A stretch of DNA of 25,085 bases from Methylococcaceae bacterium UBA4132 (lineage in GTDB: Bacteria; Pseudomonadota; Gammaproteobacteria; Methylococcales; Methylomonadaceae): positions 1 through 25,085 of the forward strand of contig DFWO01000055.1 of the NCBI GenBank assembly GCA_002380945.1. Reading direction: 5' to 3'. Every line of letters starts with the position of its first letter. Within the stretch, counting starts at the first letter, position 1. Positions 1-8,220 of this stretch are shown here, in pieces. A program made the translations under genes and the position numbers. Below the pieces are notes generated by a model that worked only from the letters and a program-made list of their open reading frames with translations, was not told the DNA's origin and did no database searches.

Positions 1-6
1 TTGAGA

Positions 7-651
7 TTACTGATCGCCTTCTGAGCCTTTAAATCTAACTTCTTGAACTTTACCTTTTCTGTCGGCTAAACAAAACCAAGGAGCTGTAGCATCGGGTACT
101 TTAATATCAACGCCGATACCTGATTGCGCTTCATCAGAATGAATCACAGACAATTTGCTTTTGCTGGTGCTGAGTTCTTTAGCAACGGCTGTAAGACAGT
201 TTTTTTCTGCTGTTTTAACACTGCTAGAGCCTGTTGCAGCAGCAGTTTTACCACTGGCTGGAATCGCAACTTTTAAGGTGTAATTGACAGGTTTATTGCT
301 GTCTTTAGCACCACCCATTAAATAAACACGAATAGTGTAATCACCATCGGCGGGTAATTCGCCTTTGAAATGATTGCCATCATTTGAGCCTACGAAAATG
401 GCTTCACCTGTGCTACCTGGAGGTAAGACGTTAAAGAAAGCCGCGCCTTTGCTGGCTTTCATGTCCACAATCAGGGTTTGACCCGCACCAGCGCGTAGGG
501 TGTAATCCATATCTCCACCGCCTGTAACTTTGCCACTGACAGACGCACTGGTTTTGCCTTTGCCAAAGGAAATTTGTTTAGCCGCTTCTGCGGTTAAGGC
601 TGTGCCTGTGAGTAAAGCACCTGCTAATAAACATACTAATAGTTTTTTCAT
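7..651 (-). CDS. Secreted PliG-like protein (g-type lysozyme inhibitor family) with a C-terminal extra domain
   Basis: A 214-residue protein with a clear Sec signal peptide: MKK start, hydrophobic core, AEAA at about 21-24. Residues 27-130 hold a beta-rich domain with the pattern DYTLRAGAGQTL, FFNVLPPGS and GELPADGDYTIRVYLM. I recognise this as the domain of periplasmic inhibitors of g-type lysozyme (PliG) and related secreted proteins. After a short Ala/Ser/Thr linker, residues about 148-214 form a second domain (CLTAVAKELS ... VPDATAPW ... GKVQEVRF) that recurs as a separate small gene at 1520-1717. The start at 649-651 has a GGAGC Shine-Dalgarno upstream. Likely periplasmic. Lysozyme inhibition is inferred from the family only; many members have no tested activity, and the function of the second domain is unknown to me. 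Confidence 0.75.
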   Translation of the reverse strand: MKKLLVCLLAGALLTGTALTAEAAKQISFGKGKTSASVSGKVTGGGDMDYTLRAGAGQTLIVDMKASKGAAFFNVLPPGSTGEAIFVGSNDGNHFKGELPADGDYTIRVYLMGGAKDSNKPVNYTLKVAIPASGKTAAATGSSSVKTAEKNCLTAVAKELSTSKSKLSVIHSDEAQSGIGVDIKVPDATAPWFCLADRKGKVQEVRFKGSEGDQ

Positions 652-732
652 GGATAGCTCCGATAGTTGAGTGAGAATCCAGCCTAAGTAAGTATTTGGT
701 GTCTCACTAAGGCTGTTGATATAGCAAATCGC

Positions 733-1398
733 TTATCTACACGCACCAGCTACGACGTACACCAGTGATTGATAACGTCCATCATTGGTTACGATAGAAA
801 CACAGCCGCCTGTAGCCGTTTCTTCCCAGTAAGAATTTAAACCATTACTTTTGCGTAGCACATAGCCGCGTCTTATTAAATCGCCTTCTGCTTGTCCTGC
901 TTTAGCTCCGACAAAATCGTTTAATGCGGCGGGTGTTTGTCCAGGAACAGGTTGCGGTGCGTTGTTATATCCCTGATTTTGGTTGTAGCTCTGGTTTTGG
1001 TTTGGATTATAGTTTTGAGCTTGACAAATACCATTCGCACCGCCTTGGCGTGTGTATGATGCGGCTAATGAGCCATCTGGATTTCTATTAATAGAGATAG
1101 AAATGCCTGAATCGCTTGCTTCGTAGTAGTTGTCATTAAATTTTTTAACATAGGCTTGTTTGCCGTTGATGTAGATGTTGCCGCCTTGGTCGTCTCCATG
1201 TACATCTATTCCTGTCGGACAAGAAAAGTTAAATAGAGGAAGACCTGTATTTCCGTAGTTATTAGCAGGTTGAGAATTAGCAGGGGTGTTGTAAGTATTA
1301 GGTGTATTTTAATTGTTCTTATTAGCAAGGCAACCTGTCAATGCAATCGCAGTGCTAAAAATAACAGTCAATGATAGGTACTTATTGGAACAGTTCAT
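733..1398 (-). pseudogene. Lipoprotein gene interrupted by one in-frame TAA stop
   Basis: Reading the minus strand from an ATG at 1396-1398, with a good AGGAGA ribosome site upstream, gives a signal peptide ending in a lipobox (IALTGC). Translation meets TAA at 1309-1311 after 29 codons. Beyond it the same frame stays open for another 191 codons to TAA at 733-735 and looks like real protein. It has a polar Asn/Pro/Gln stretch, a domain with GGNIYINGKQAYVKKF and YYEASDSGISISI, a second Asn/Gln linker, and a C-terminal domain (LNDFVGAKAGQAEGDLIRRG ... YWEETATGGCVSI). One CAA-to-TAA change inside the Asn-rich linker would explain the break. The first domain faintly recalls MliC-type lysozyme inhibitors, which would match its PliG-like neighbour, but I would not rely on that. 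No other frameshift is seen, so inactivation looks recent. Confidence 0.7.
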
Positions 1399-1519
1399 AA
1401 TTTCTCCTGATTGAAGCGTTGTTTTAAATGTTAGTTAAGTAGCCGAGAATCGTATGACGATTTTGGATTTAACAGCCATCATCTTGCCAGCAGAATTTTT
1501 CTGAATAAATGGTTAGTGA

Positions 1520-1717
1520 TTACTGCCCGCCCTTCGTACCCGTGAATTCAACACCATCCACCTTGCCATTTTTGCCAGACAAGCATTTCCATGGCGCAGT
1601 CGCATCAGGTACGCTAATCATAACGGTGATACCCGATTGAGCTTCCTTAACCTCAGCAATCTTCAGTGTTCGACCTGTTGAGAGTAGTCTCTCTTCAAGG
1701 TTGGATGGAGTTGTCAT
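1520..1717 (-). CDS. Small paralogue of the PliG-like protein's C-terminal domain (possibly a fragment)
   Basis: A 65-residue ORF without signal peptide. Its last 41 residues match the C-terminal end of the protein at 7-651 at about 26 of 41 positions, including EAQSGI, VPDATAPW, the following Cys-Leu, GKV and the final Gly-x-Gln. The first 15 residues have no counterpart there. No convincing ribosome site precedes the ATG, and the ORF starts only 17 bp after the stop of the epimerase remnant upstream on the same strand. It may therefore be a 5'-truncated relic rather than a working gene. Kept as CDS because its domain is intact; function unknown. Confidence 0.45.
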   Translation of the reverse strand: MTTPSNLEERLLSTGRTLKIAEVKEAQSGITVMISVPDATAPWKCLSGKNGKVDGVEFTGTKGGQ

Positions 1718-1734
1718 TAAATATCAAGCATTGC

Positions 1735-2029
1735 CTATTTACAAGGTTTTTTACTCAGTACAGCGTTTAACGCGTCCTCAAGCGTTGTATATTGAAAATG
1801 GTAGCCTAATGCCTGTACTTTGGTTGGTAATGCCCGTTGTCCGCCTAGTAATAATTCTGCTCTTTCACCCAGCATTAATTTCAATAAACACGCGGGGGCA
1901 ACAAACGTGTGCGTTTCTAACGGGTTCGGGTGCTGTCATGTTATGAGAACCAACCGCTTGTGCATTTTCTAGTAGCAATAAGACGATGGCAACGTAGTCA
2001 TCAATCCAGCTCATCCATTGTTCTTTAGG
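1735..2029 (-). pseudogene. Remnant of a TIGR01777/YfcH-family NAD-dependent epimerase
   Basis: No long ORF is present, but two frames on the minus strand add up to the C-terminal third of a TIGR01777 (YfcH, 'SulA-like') sugar epimerase. From 2029 the first frame reads PKEQWMSWIDDYVA, LLLLENAQ, then MTAPEPVRN, the usual end of the Rossmann part. Near 1905-1912 the frame changes and the second one continues as FVAPACLLKLMLGERAELLL, GGQRALPTKVQALGYHFQY and LEDALNAVL, stopping at TAG 1735-1737. This second part is the DUF1731 tail of the family. About 15 residues normally lying between the two parts are missing, so a small deletion as well as a frameshift occurred. The N-terminal cofactor-binding part is gone; sequence upstream of 2029 is open in the same frame to about 2118 but I do not recognise it. 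Confidence 0.75.
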
Positions 2030-2147
2030 ACAGAGATATAAATGGGGCTTGTGACCCCGTATCCCAACTTTAGTCGTTTTATCTAACTCACCAGCTTTAG
2101 CCAGTGGTTGTTAAGTTTCAATGGGTGATACAGTAGCCTCTGTTAGA

Positions 2148-2822
2148 TTAAAGCAAACCATGTTCTGCAAATGAATAGGGCTGTCCATCACCAATAATAA
2201 AATGATCTAGCACGCGTATATCAAATAACGCTAGGGCTTGTTTGAGTTTTTCGGTAATGTGTTTATCAGCAAAGCTAGGTTCTGCAATACCTGAAGGATG
2301 ATTATGGGCAAAAATGACAGCCGCCGCGTTGTGATGTAGAGCCTTTTTAACCACTTCTCTGGGGTAAACATTCGCTCCGTCTATAGTACCTTTAAAGAGT
2401 TCATCGAGTTGAATGACGCGGTGTTGATTATCAAGAAATAAACAGGCAAAGACTTCGTAACTATAACCGCGTAGTTGTGCGCTGAGATAGGCGCGGGTAA
2501 TGTCGGGACTGGTGAGGGCATTGCCGCGTTGCAGGACTTCTTTAAAGTGGCGTTTTGCCATTTCCAGCACAGCTTGCAGTTGGGCGTATTTGGCAGCACC
2601 TAAACCATGCGCTTGGCAAAATCGCTGCTGATCTGCATCTAATAAGGCTTTTAATGAGCCAAAATCGGCGAGTAAATCGCGTGCTAAATCAACGGCTGAT
2701 TTACCTTGTACGCCTGTACGTAGAAAAATGGCGAGTAACTCGGCATCAGTCAATGACGCTGAACCGCGTTGTAAGAGTTTTTCTCTGGGTCTGTCTTCTG
2801 CTAACCAATCCTTAATCGCCAT
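2148..2822 (-). CDS. radC: RadC/YicR family JAMM-motif protein
   Basis: A full-length 224-residue RadC. The N-terminal helix-hairpin-helix-like part (about 20-65, LTDAELLAIFLRTG) is followed by the MPN/JAMM domain, with metal ligands visible as H173-x-H175-PSG and D186. The family was once thought to act in recombinational repair, but its biochemical role is unresolved; the JAMM motif suggests a zinc hydrolase. It is transcribed divergently from coaBC across a 94 bp gap, an arrangement conserved in gammaproteobacteria, and this supports the housekeeping copy rather than a mobile-element copy. The start MAIKDWLAEDRPREK matches the usual family N-terminus. Confidence 0.95.
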   Translation of the reverse strand: MAIKDWLAEDRPREKLLQRGSASLTDAELLAIFLRTGVQGKSAVDLARDLLADFGSLKALLDADQQRFCQAHGLGAAKYAQLQAVLEMAKRHFKEVLQRGNALTSPDITRAYLSAQLRGYSYEVFACLFLDNQHRVIQLDELFKGTIDGANVYPREVVKKALHHNAAAVIFAHNHPSGIAEPSFADKHITEKLKQALALFDIRVLDHFIIGDGQPYSFAEHGLL

Positions 2823-2916
2823 AAAGTATGTCCTTGTTGAAGTTGGAAATTAAGCATAGAAGAATTTGCCCAGACTTGCCATAATAACGGCTTTTATTCT
2901 TTTATGGGTATGACTA

Positions 2917-4110
2917 TTGAAGCACATTTTGCTAGGCGTTAGCGGAGGAATTGCTGCTTATAAAGCGGCGGAGTTAGTCAGGTTGTTTCGTAAGCAAGGT
3001 TGTGAAGTGCGTGTGGTGATGACGGAATCTGCTATGCAGTTTATTAGCCCACTGACATTTCAAGCACTGTCGGGTAATCCTGTGCATACTGAGTTATTGA
3101 ATGCCGATGCTGAAAATGCGATGAGTCATATTAATCTGGCGCGATGGGCAGATGTATTGCTTATTGCCCCTGCCACTGCAAATACGCTGGCTAAATGTAG
3201 TTATGGCTTAGCGGATGATTTATTATCTACATTGTATCTTGCGGCGCAATGTCCTGTTTATGTCGCGCCTGCAATGAATCAAGCGATGTGGCATAAAACG
3301 GTGACGCAAGATAATATCGCTAAACTCAAGGCGCATGGTGTAACTGTTATTAATCCCGAATCAGGTGAGCAAGCCTGTGGTGAAACGGGCTTAGGTCGAA
3401 TGGCAGAACCTGCAACGATTTGTCAGCAGTTATTGGCTGAGCCTGTTGTGCGGTGTTTACAAGGTTTACACGTCTTAATCAGTGCAGGTCCTACGCGTGA
3501 ACCCTTAGACCCTGTTCGTTATATCACTAATCGTAGCTCTGGAAAAATGGGTTATGCACTGGCTAAAGCGGCAGTTAACGCAGGAGCGCAAGTAACATTA
3601 GTAAGTGGTTCTGTTAGTTTGGCTGCACCTGATTCGGTTGATGTAGTGCGTGTAGAAACAGCCGCCGAAATGTATGAGGCAGTGATGGCAAACGCACAGA
3701 GCTGTGATATGTACATCGGTGCGGCGGCAGTAGCTGATTACAGCCCAATTGTGGCAGAAGCTCAGAAAATAAAAAAACACGCTTCACAAACCACTATAAT
3801 TCTGCAAAAGACCCAAGATATTTTGGCAGCCGTTGCAGGACTAGCTTCACCTCCATTCACGGTAGGTTTTGCCGCAGAGACACATAATCTTGAAGTGTAT
3901 GCACAAAAAAAATTACACGAAAAACACCTCGATATGATTGCGGCAAACTGGGTAGGTCGCGAGAAAGGTGGCTTTGATAGCGAACAAAATGCGTTGCAGG
4001 TTTTTTGGAAAACAGGTCAAAAAACCTTGGTAATGATGGATAAAATACAGTTAGCAGAGCAATTAGTTTTGTTATGTGCAGAGAAATTCAATGAAAAAAA
4101 TACAACTTAA
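2917..4110 (+). CDS. coaBC: Bifunctional phosphopantothenoylcysteine decarboxylase / phosphopantothenate-cysteine ligase, TTG start
   Basis: Makes 4'-phosphopantetheine for coenzyme A in two steps. The N-terminal flavoprotein (CoaC, about 1-175) shows GVSGGIAAYK, the active-site His71 in SHINLARWAD, the PATANTLAK loop, and Cys154 in the substrate-recognition clamp EQACGETG. The CTP-dependent ligase (CoaB, about 180-397) shows GPTREPLDPVRYITNRSSGK and AAAVADY followed by KIKK. At 397 residues it is full length. The start must be TTG at 2917: two nearby ATGs (2904, 2910) are out of frame and a TGA sits in frame at 2911-2913. Its 3' end overlaps dut by 20 nt, so the two are probably co-translated. 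Confidence 0.96.
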   Translation: MKHILLGVSGGIAAYKAAELVRLFRKQGCEVRVVMTESAMQFISPLTFQALSGNPVHTELLNADAENAMSHINLARWADVLLIAPATANTLAKCSYGLADDLLSTLYLAAQCPVYVAPAMNQAMWHKTVTQDNIAKLKAHGVTVINPESGEQACGETGLGRMAEPATICQQLLAEPVVRCLQGLHVLISAGPTREPLDPVRYITNRSSGKMGYALAKAAVNAGAQVTLVSGSVSLAAPDSVDVVRVETAAEMYEAVMANAQSCDMYIGAAAVADYSPIVAEAQKIKKHASQTTIILQKTQDILAAVAGLASPPFTVGFAAETHNLEVYAQKKLHEKHLDMIAANWVGREKGGFDSEQNALQVFWKTGQKTLVMMDKIQLAEQLVLLCAEKFNEKNTT

Positions 4111-4546
4111 AATTTTGGATACCCGACTAGGTCATGAAATTCCATTGCCTGAATATGCTACAACAGGTGCAGCAGGTTTAGACTTAAGAGCCTGTTTATC
4201 TGAGGCAACGGTGTTAAATGCGGGCGAAAGTATGTTGATTCCGACAGGCTTAGCTATTTATATTGAAAATCCTAGCTTAGCCGCTGTGTTATTGCCACGT
4301 TCAGGCTTGGGACATAAGCACGGTATTGTGTTGGGTAATTTAGTCGGACTTATCGACTCAGATTATCAAGGACAGGTGTTTGTATCTTGCTGGAATCGTG
4401 GTGATACTGCGTTTACCATTAATGTTGGCGAAAGGATTGCACAAATGGTATTTGTCCCCATTGTGCAGGTCGAATTTGAGCAAGTTGACACGTTTGAGCA
4501 AAGCTCGCGTGGTCATGGTGGTTTTGGTCACACGGGTCGGCACTAA
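4091..4546 (+). CDS. dut: Deoxyuridine 5'-triphosphate nucleotidohydrolase (dUTPase)
   Basis: Hydrolyses dUTP to dUMP and pyrophosphate, keeping uracil out of DNA and feeding thymidylate synthesis. All five motifs of trimeric dUTPases are visible: AGLDLRA, PRSGLGHKHGIVLGN, LIDSDYQGQ followed by WNRG, GERIAQMVFVP, and the C-terminal SSRGHGGFGHTG arm. I chose ATG 4091 (151 aa, MKKIQLKILD) because it aligns with the Escherichia coli N-terminus; a GTG at 4076 would add only five residues. It overlaps the end of coaBC, the usual order in this class. Confidence 0.97.
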   Translation: MKKIQLKILDTRLGHEIPLPEYATTGAAGLDLRACLSEATVLNAGESMLIPTGLAIYIENPSLAAVLLPRSGLGHKHGIVLGNLVGLIDSDYQGQVFVSCWNRGDTAFTINVGERIAQMVFVPIVQVEFEQVDTFEQSSRGHGGFGHTGRH

Positions 4547-4571
4547 GTTACAATTTATTCGGAGTATAACA

Positions 4572-5570
4572 ATGGCAAAACTTTTTTCTTGGTTAGCGGC
4601 AATTACCATGCTGATGTTTTTAATTTCTGGAGCAGGTGTTTATGGAATGTCTTATCTTGCTATCACACATGCAAAAGAAGAATCCGCTACGGCTGTTGCT
4701 AAGGCAGTTGCCGCAACGCTATCAGCACAGATAGACTTGCTTAACAAAACAATAGATAAGATAGTCGATGATCCAGAGGTATTAGCCGTTATTACTAATG
4801 CTAATCCCGCTCAATTAAGCGCGACAGCTACAAAATTAGAAAGATACTTTCCAGAAGTATTAAAAATCAGGCTATTTGTACCTGGTGTCAGTCCAACTGA
4901 CGATCAATTAGTGCCAAAAATGGGTTTTGCTGATATTGAAATGGTGCGAGAAACTTTTACCAAAAATCGTCTGCCTAGCATACAAGGCGAACAAGGAGTG
5001 GATAGACATCTAGCCATTACTCGTCCCATCAAGCCTAATAATGAAGTTATCGGTGTGATATTGGTTAGTTTACACTATGATTTTTTTAGCAAAAATATAC
5101 ACACCGCCGCCACAAAAGATGAATATATTGAATTAAAACAAGACCTGCTAGCCTTGAGCGTGTCGGGATCAAAAATAAATACTGACAAAGCGGCGAATGT
5201 GCGCGTGAAAGTACCTAATGCGGAAGAATGGGAAGTTATTTACTACTATGTTGCGGGTATGGATTTAACTGATATGACGGTATCAGCAACCATTGTTTTG
5301 GTGTCTGGATTGATAACCTTGTTGTTTTTCTTTTCTATACACCGCAAACTATCAGGCTTAATAACGCAAGACGTAAACTGTGTGATGAAAGCCATTAAGG
5401 ATATGATGACAACGCAGAAGCTCCATAGTACCTATCCCGTTAATTTAGCTGAAATGGATGGTGTAATACCCACCTTAGCGCAATTTAAACGTGTTTTAGA
5501 TCAAGATAACGATGACAATATTCCAGATAATTACGATGACGTGCATCTGGATAATTTCTTTGATGATTAA
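4572..5570 (+). CDS. Two-TM membrane protein resembling the N-terminal sensor region of long AlgC phosphomannomutases, without the enzyme
   Basis: Starting at ATG 4572, with GGAGT 11 bp upstream, this 332-residue protein has a transmembrane helix at about 5-30, a periplasmic part of about 200 residues with a single-Cache/PAS-like feel (FVPGV ... HLAITRPI ... GVILVSLHYDFF), a second helix at about 236-256 and a cytoplasmic tail ending in a very acidic stretch (NDDNIPDNYDD). In many gammaproteobacteria the slot between dut and argB holds algC, often as a long form with just such a membrane-anchored N-terminal region. Here the phosphohexomutase domain is missing and argB follows. I infer a split or separated AlgC N-terminus; no direct function is known. 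Confidence 0.6.
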   Translation: MAKLFSWLAAITMLMFLISGAGVYGMSYLAITHAKEESATAVAKAVAATLSAQIDLLNKTIDKIVDDPEVLAVITNANPAQLSATATKLERYFPEVLKIRLFVPGVSPTDDQLVPKMGFADIEMVRETFTKNRLPSIQGEQGVDRHLAITRPIKPNNEVIGVILVSLHYDFFSKNIHTAATKDEYIELKQDLLALSVSGSKINTDKAANVRVKVPNAEEWEVIYYYVAGMDLTDMTVSATIVLVSGLITLLFFFSIHRKLSGLITQDVNCVMKAIKDMMTTQKLHSTYPVNLAEMDGVIPTLAQFKRVLDQDNDDNIPDNYDDVHLDNFFDD

Positions 5571-5634
5571 GTTAAAAGAACAGTAAACATCACATTTTTA
5601 CAATCCCAACAGCCAATAATGACTCACTAATAAT

Positions 5635-6537
5635 ATGATGCAAAAAAGAAAAGCCCACCAAATAGCTGATGTACTCATCGAAGCGTTACCTTATATTCAA
5701 CGATTTAAAAATAAAACTATTGTTGTTAAATTTGGTGGCAACGCGATGGTTGATGAAGAACTCAAACATAGTTTTGCGCGTGATATTGTGTTGATGAAAT
5801 TAGTGGGTCTTAATCCGATTGTGGTACATGGTGGTGGACCGCAAATTGGTCAATTACTGACCAGATTGGGTAAAACCAGCGAATTTGTCGATGGAATGCG
5901 TGTCACTGACAGTGAAACGATGGATGTCGTTGAAATGGTACTGGGCGGCTTAGTGAATAAAGAAATTGTTAGTTTAATCAATCAACACGGTGGTAAAGCC
6001 GTTGGTTTAACAGGCAAGGATGGTGATTTTATTCATGCTAGAAAAATTAAGCTAAAAAAATCTGCGCTAGATACCGATGCCTCAGAAATTATTGACTTAG
6101 GGCATGTCGGTGAAGTCAGTAGCATTGACCCCTCGGTAGTTGATATGTTAGGACGCAGTGATTTTATTCCTGTTATTGCGCCGATTGGTGTGGGAGCTGA
6201 TGGGCATTCTTATAATATCAATGCCGATTTAGTGGCGGGTAAAATTGCCGAAGTGCTTAAAGCGGAAAAACTCATCTTACTAACCAATACAGCGGGTATT
6301 TTGGACAAGCAAGGCGAATTATTAACAGGATTATCAATTAAAGATATTGATGATTTAATTGCCGATGGCACCATTTCAGCGGGCATGATTCCTAAAACTA
6401 ACTGTGCAACCGATGCTTTAAAAGGGGGCGTGACTAGCGTCCACATTATTGATGGACGCGTGGAACACGCCGTGTTATTAGAACTGTTTACCGATCAAGG
6501 TGTGGGTACACTATTATTGAGTCGTTCATTAACATAA
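5635..6537 (+). CDS. argB: N-acetylglutamate kinase
   Basis: Phosphorylates N-acetyl-L-glutamate, the second step of arginine biosynthesis. The amino-acid-kinase fold is clear: VVKFGGNAM near the N-terminus (phosphate-binding lysine), VVHGGGPQIG, LTGKDG, SYNINADLVAGKIA and LLTNTAGILD, with the C-terminal MIPKTNCATDALKGGV. At 300 residues it has the usual length. ATG 5635 is used; a second Met follows directly. Its last 43 nt overlap the 3' end of the convergent DUF4124 gene. Confidence 0.97.
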   Translation: MMQKRKAHQIADVLIEALPYIQRFKNKTIVVKFGGNAMVDEELKHSFARDIVLMKLVGLNPIVVHGGGPQIGQLLTRLGKTSEFVDGMRVTDSETMDVVEMVLGGLVNKEIVSLINQHGGKAVGLTGKDGDFIHARKIKLKKSALDTDASEIIDLGHVGEVSSIDPSVVDMLGRSDFIPVIAPIGVGADGHSYNINADLVAGKIAEVLKAEKLILLTNTAGILDKQGELLTGLSIKDIDDLIADGTISAGMIPKTNCATDALKGGVTSVHIIDGRVEHAVLLELFTDQGVGTLLLSRSLT

Positions 6538-7499
6538 GGTCTGAAAGAAGCGCGTAAGTTTTGGATTTTTGGACTAGCACATAATTTTTCACCTAATGTT
6601 GAGTTGCGGCAATGTATATCGAGAAACAACAGATTACCATCATCTTTATTGATGATCTTTGCTATAGATAAGCTAAAATTGTCATCCTTAGTCGGTAGTG
6701 CGTGCATCACCAATTCGTCAGTATTAATATCTGGTACGGTAGTTGAATAGGTGTTAACGAATACTAATGCGATTTCCCACGCTTTCTTGCACTGAAAATC
6801 GTTTTCGCAACGAAATAAACCTAGTTCTTGCGCTTCTTCGATGCTGGCTATTTGATTTTTTGGTGTTGGGTCATCAGATTTTGTCAACAGTAAAAAGCGT
6901 TTAATATTGGCATCATATTCATCAACGAATTTTTTCTGTTGCGCCATATTTTCACCAATCGTCTGTTTGGTGTGTTCAATCTCGTCTTGAATGGCGTTTA
7001 TTTCGGCAATTAAATTTGGCGGTACTGGCTTAGCGTTACGCTCAAAAGTTGCAGCACTTTTTTGCTTAGTATCAAGTCGTTCTAGTTGCTGTAAAGCCTC
7101 GGCTTCAATTAATTTTTTTTGTGCTTCAATGGGCTGTATTCTTGTTTTAAGCTCTGCAAGTATTTCTTCCTTAGAATGGTAGGTTCTCAGCAACGCATTA
7201 TCACGCGCTTTTTGGTTTTGTATAATTGTTTCCTGCTTTTTTCGTAGCAGATTAAGAAGAGATTCCCGTTCTTGCTGCTCTTTGGTTTTTTCCTTCTCGG
7301 TCACGTCAATAACCCTACCTCCTTTACTTAAGGTTTCGCGTTGATATTTTGCTTTGTCGGGGGACACTTGGTCTGAAAAAGAAGTCTTGCCTGTTTCGTC
7401 TACTAATTTATAGACCTTTTTTCCATAAGCCACTTGAGTGTGAAATAAGGAAAGAGTGCAAGTAAGAAAAAACGTGACTGGAAAAATATGAGGTCTCAT
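6495..7499 (-). CDS. Secreted DUF4124-domain protein with long coiled coil
   Basis: A 334-residue protein with an N-terminal signal peptide (hydrophobic to about residue 25, VAYG). A DUF4124 module follows at about 27-60 (KVYKLVDETGKTSFSDQVSP), then a highly charged, heptad-like region from about 65 to 215 that should form a coiled coil. The C-terminal domain carries three cysteines (CENDFQCKK, and HCRNS with a later Cys) that could form disulfides in the periplasm. DUF4124 proteins are common in gammaproteobacteria, but their role is unknown. The gene stands alone and ends inside the tail of argB on the opposite strand; I see no classic terminator between them. Confidence 0.8.
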   Translation of the reverse strand: MRPHIFPVTFFLTCTLSLFHTQVAYGKKVYKLVDETGKTSFSDQVSPDKAKYQRETLSKGGRVIDVTEKEKTKEQQERESLLNLLRKKQETIIQNQKARDNALLRTYHSKEEILAELKTRIQPIEAQKKLIEAEALQQLERLDTKQKSAATFERNAKPVPPNLIAEINAIQDEIEHTKQTIGENMAQQKKFVDEYDANIKRFLLLTKSDDPTPKNQIASIEEAQELGLFRCENDFQCKKAWEIALVFVNTYSTTVPDINTDELVMHALPTKDDNFSLSIAKIINKDDGNLLFLDIHCRNSTLGEKLCASPKIQNLRASFRPYVNERLNNSVPTP

Positions 7500-7605
7500 A
7501 AGTAATTCAATAGGTTTTTTGCTGATTTTCGGATTATTATATAAACATAATAAAGAGAGAACTAATTACTTTGCAAATCGTTGTCTGTTCATCATTGCTG
7601 ATTTT

Positions 7606-7638
7606 GTGACACAGGTAGCAACCATTGTCCTGTGTCAC
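7606..7638. repeat. Perfect 10-bp inverted repeat 3' of yggT
   Basis: GTGACACAGG at 7606-7615 is repeated in reverse complement at 7629-7638 with a 13-nt loop. It lies 7 bp beyond the yggT stop. Neither side has a run of T in the correct orientation, so it is not a textbook Rho-independent terminator; a hairpin protecting the 3' end of the proC-yggT mRNA or a protein-binding site is equally possible. Confidence 0.6.
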
Positions 7639-7644
7639 TGTCAT

Positions 7645-8220
7645 TCAACTGACTAAACTAGCTAATCCATGCAAGGGTGGCAGTATAATCATTTTCGCTA
7701 ATTGTAAGAGTAGCAACACCGCTAAGGGTGACAAATCAATACCGCCCATATCTGGAATAAACTTTCTGCAAGTTCTCAATAATGGCTCTGTTAAGCTCAT
7801 TAAAATAGACGATGCCGCATCAAAACCATCGGGACGAATCCAACTTAATAAGGCTCTAGCGAATACCGCGTAGATGAAAATATTAATGAGCAAAGAGATT
7901 AATTGTGTGATGGATAAAATAGCCAAGGCGGCTATGCCGATGCTAACACCCTTCAAGAATAGAATGGAAAAATCTGCCAACATTTGCAAGCTAAAAACCA
8001 ATACCAACGATGCTGTATCTATTTTTCTGACTGCAGGTACAAAACGGCGCAAAATTTTTAACGGTGGATGAGTTACTTTAATTAGAAACTGTGAAATAGG
8101 ATTATAAAAATCGCTACCACAGTATTGCAATAAAAACCGCAACAACACTGCCAGAATGTACAAAGAAAATAGCGTGTCGATTAGAAAAATCACAGGATCA
8201 GTCATATAAGTAGAATTCAT
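7645..8220 (-). CDS. yggT: YggT family integral membrane protein
   Basis: A 191-residue hydrophobic protein made of two tandem YGGT repeats. Each has two membrane helices and the family signature: FLLQYCGSDFYNPISQFLIK followed by THPPLKILRRFVP in the first half, and ALLSWIRPDGFDAASSIL followed by TEPLLRTCRKFIPDMGGIDL in the second. It is translationally coupled to proC: the proC stop and the yggT start share one base (TAATG). The proC-yggT pair is conserved in proteobacteria. YggT proteins have been linked to osmotic or potassium stress and cell division, but the mechanism is not settled. Confidence 0.93.
   Translation of the reverse strand: MNSTYMTDPVIFLIDTLFSLYILAVLLRFLLQYCGSDFYNPISQFLIKVTHPPLKILRRFVPAVRKIDTASLVLVFSLQMLADFSILFLKGVSIGIAALAILSITQLISLLINIFIYAVFARALLSWIRPDGFDAASSILMSLTEPLLRTCRKFIPDMGGIDLSPLAVLLLLQLAKMIILPPLHGLASLVS

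Noticed and set aside
733..1398. Stop-codon recoding (TAA read as an amino acid)
   Set aside because: All other genes here end normally in TAA, so reassignment is not supported; a mutation or sequencing error is simpler.
1701..1946. Plus-strand ORF of 81 codons
   Set aside because: It lies antisense to the epimerase remnant and the small gene at 1520-1717, where minus-strand homology is clear; no ribosome site or family.
4380..4571. N-terminal extension of the AlgC-like membrane protein back to 4380
   Set aside because: It overlaps most of the last third of dut; the ATG at 4572 has a GGAGT site and begins a proper membrane segment.
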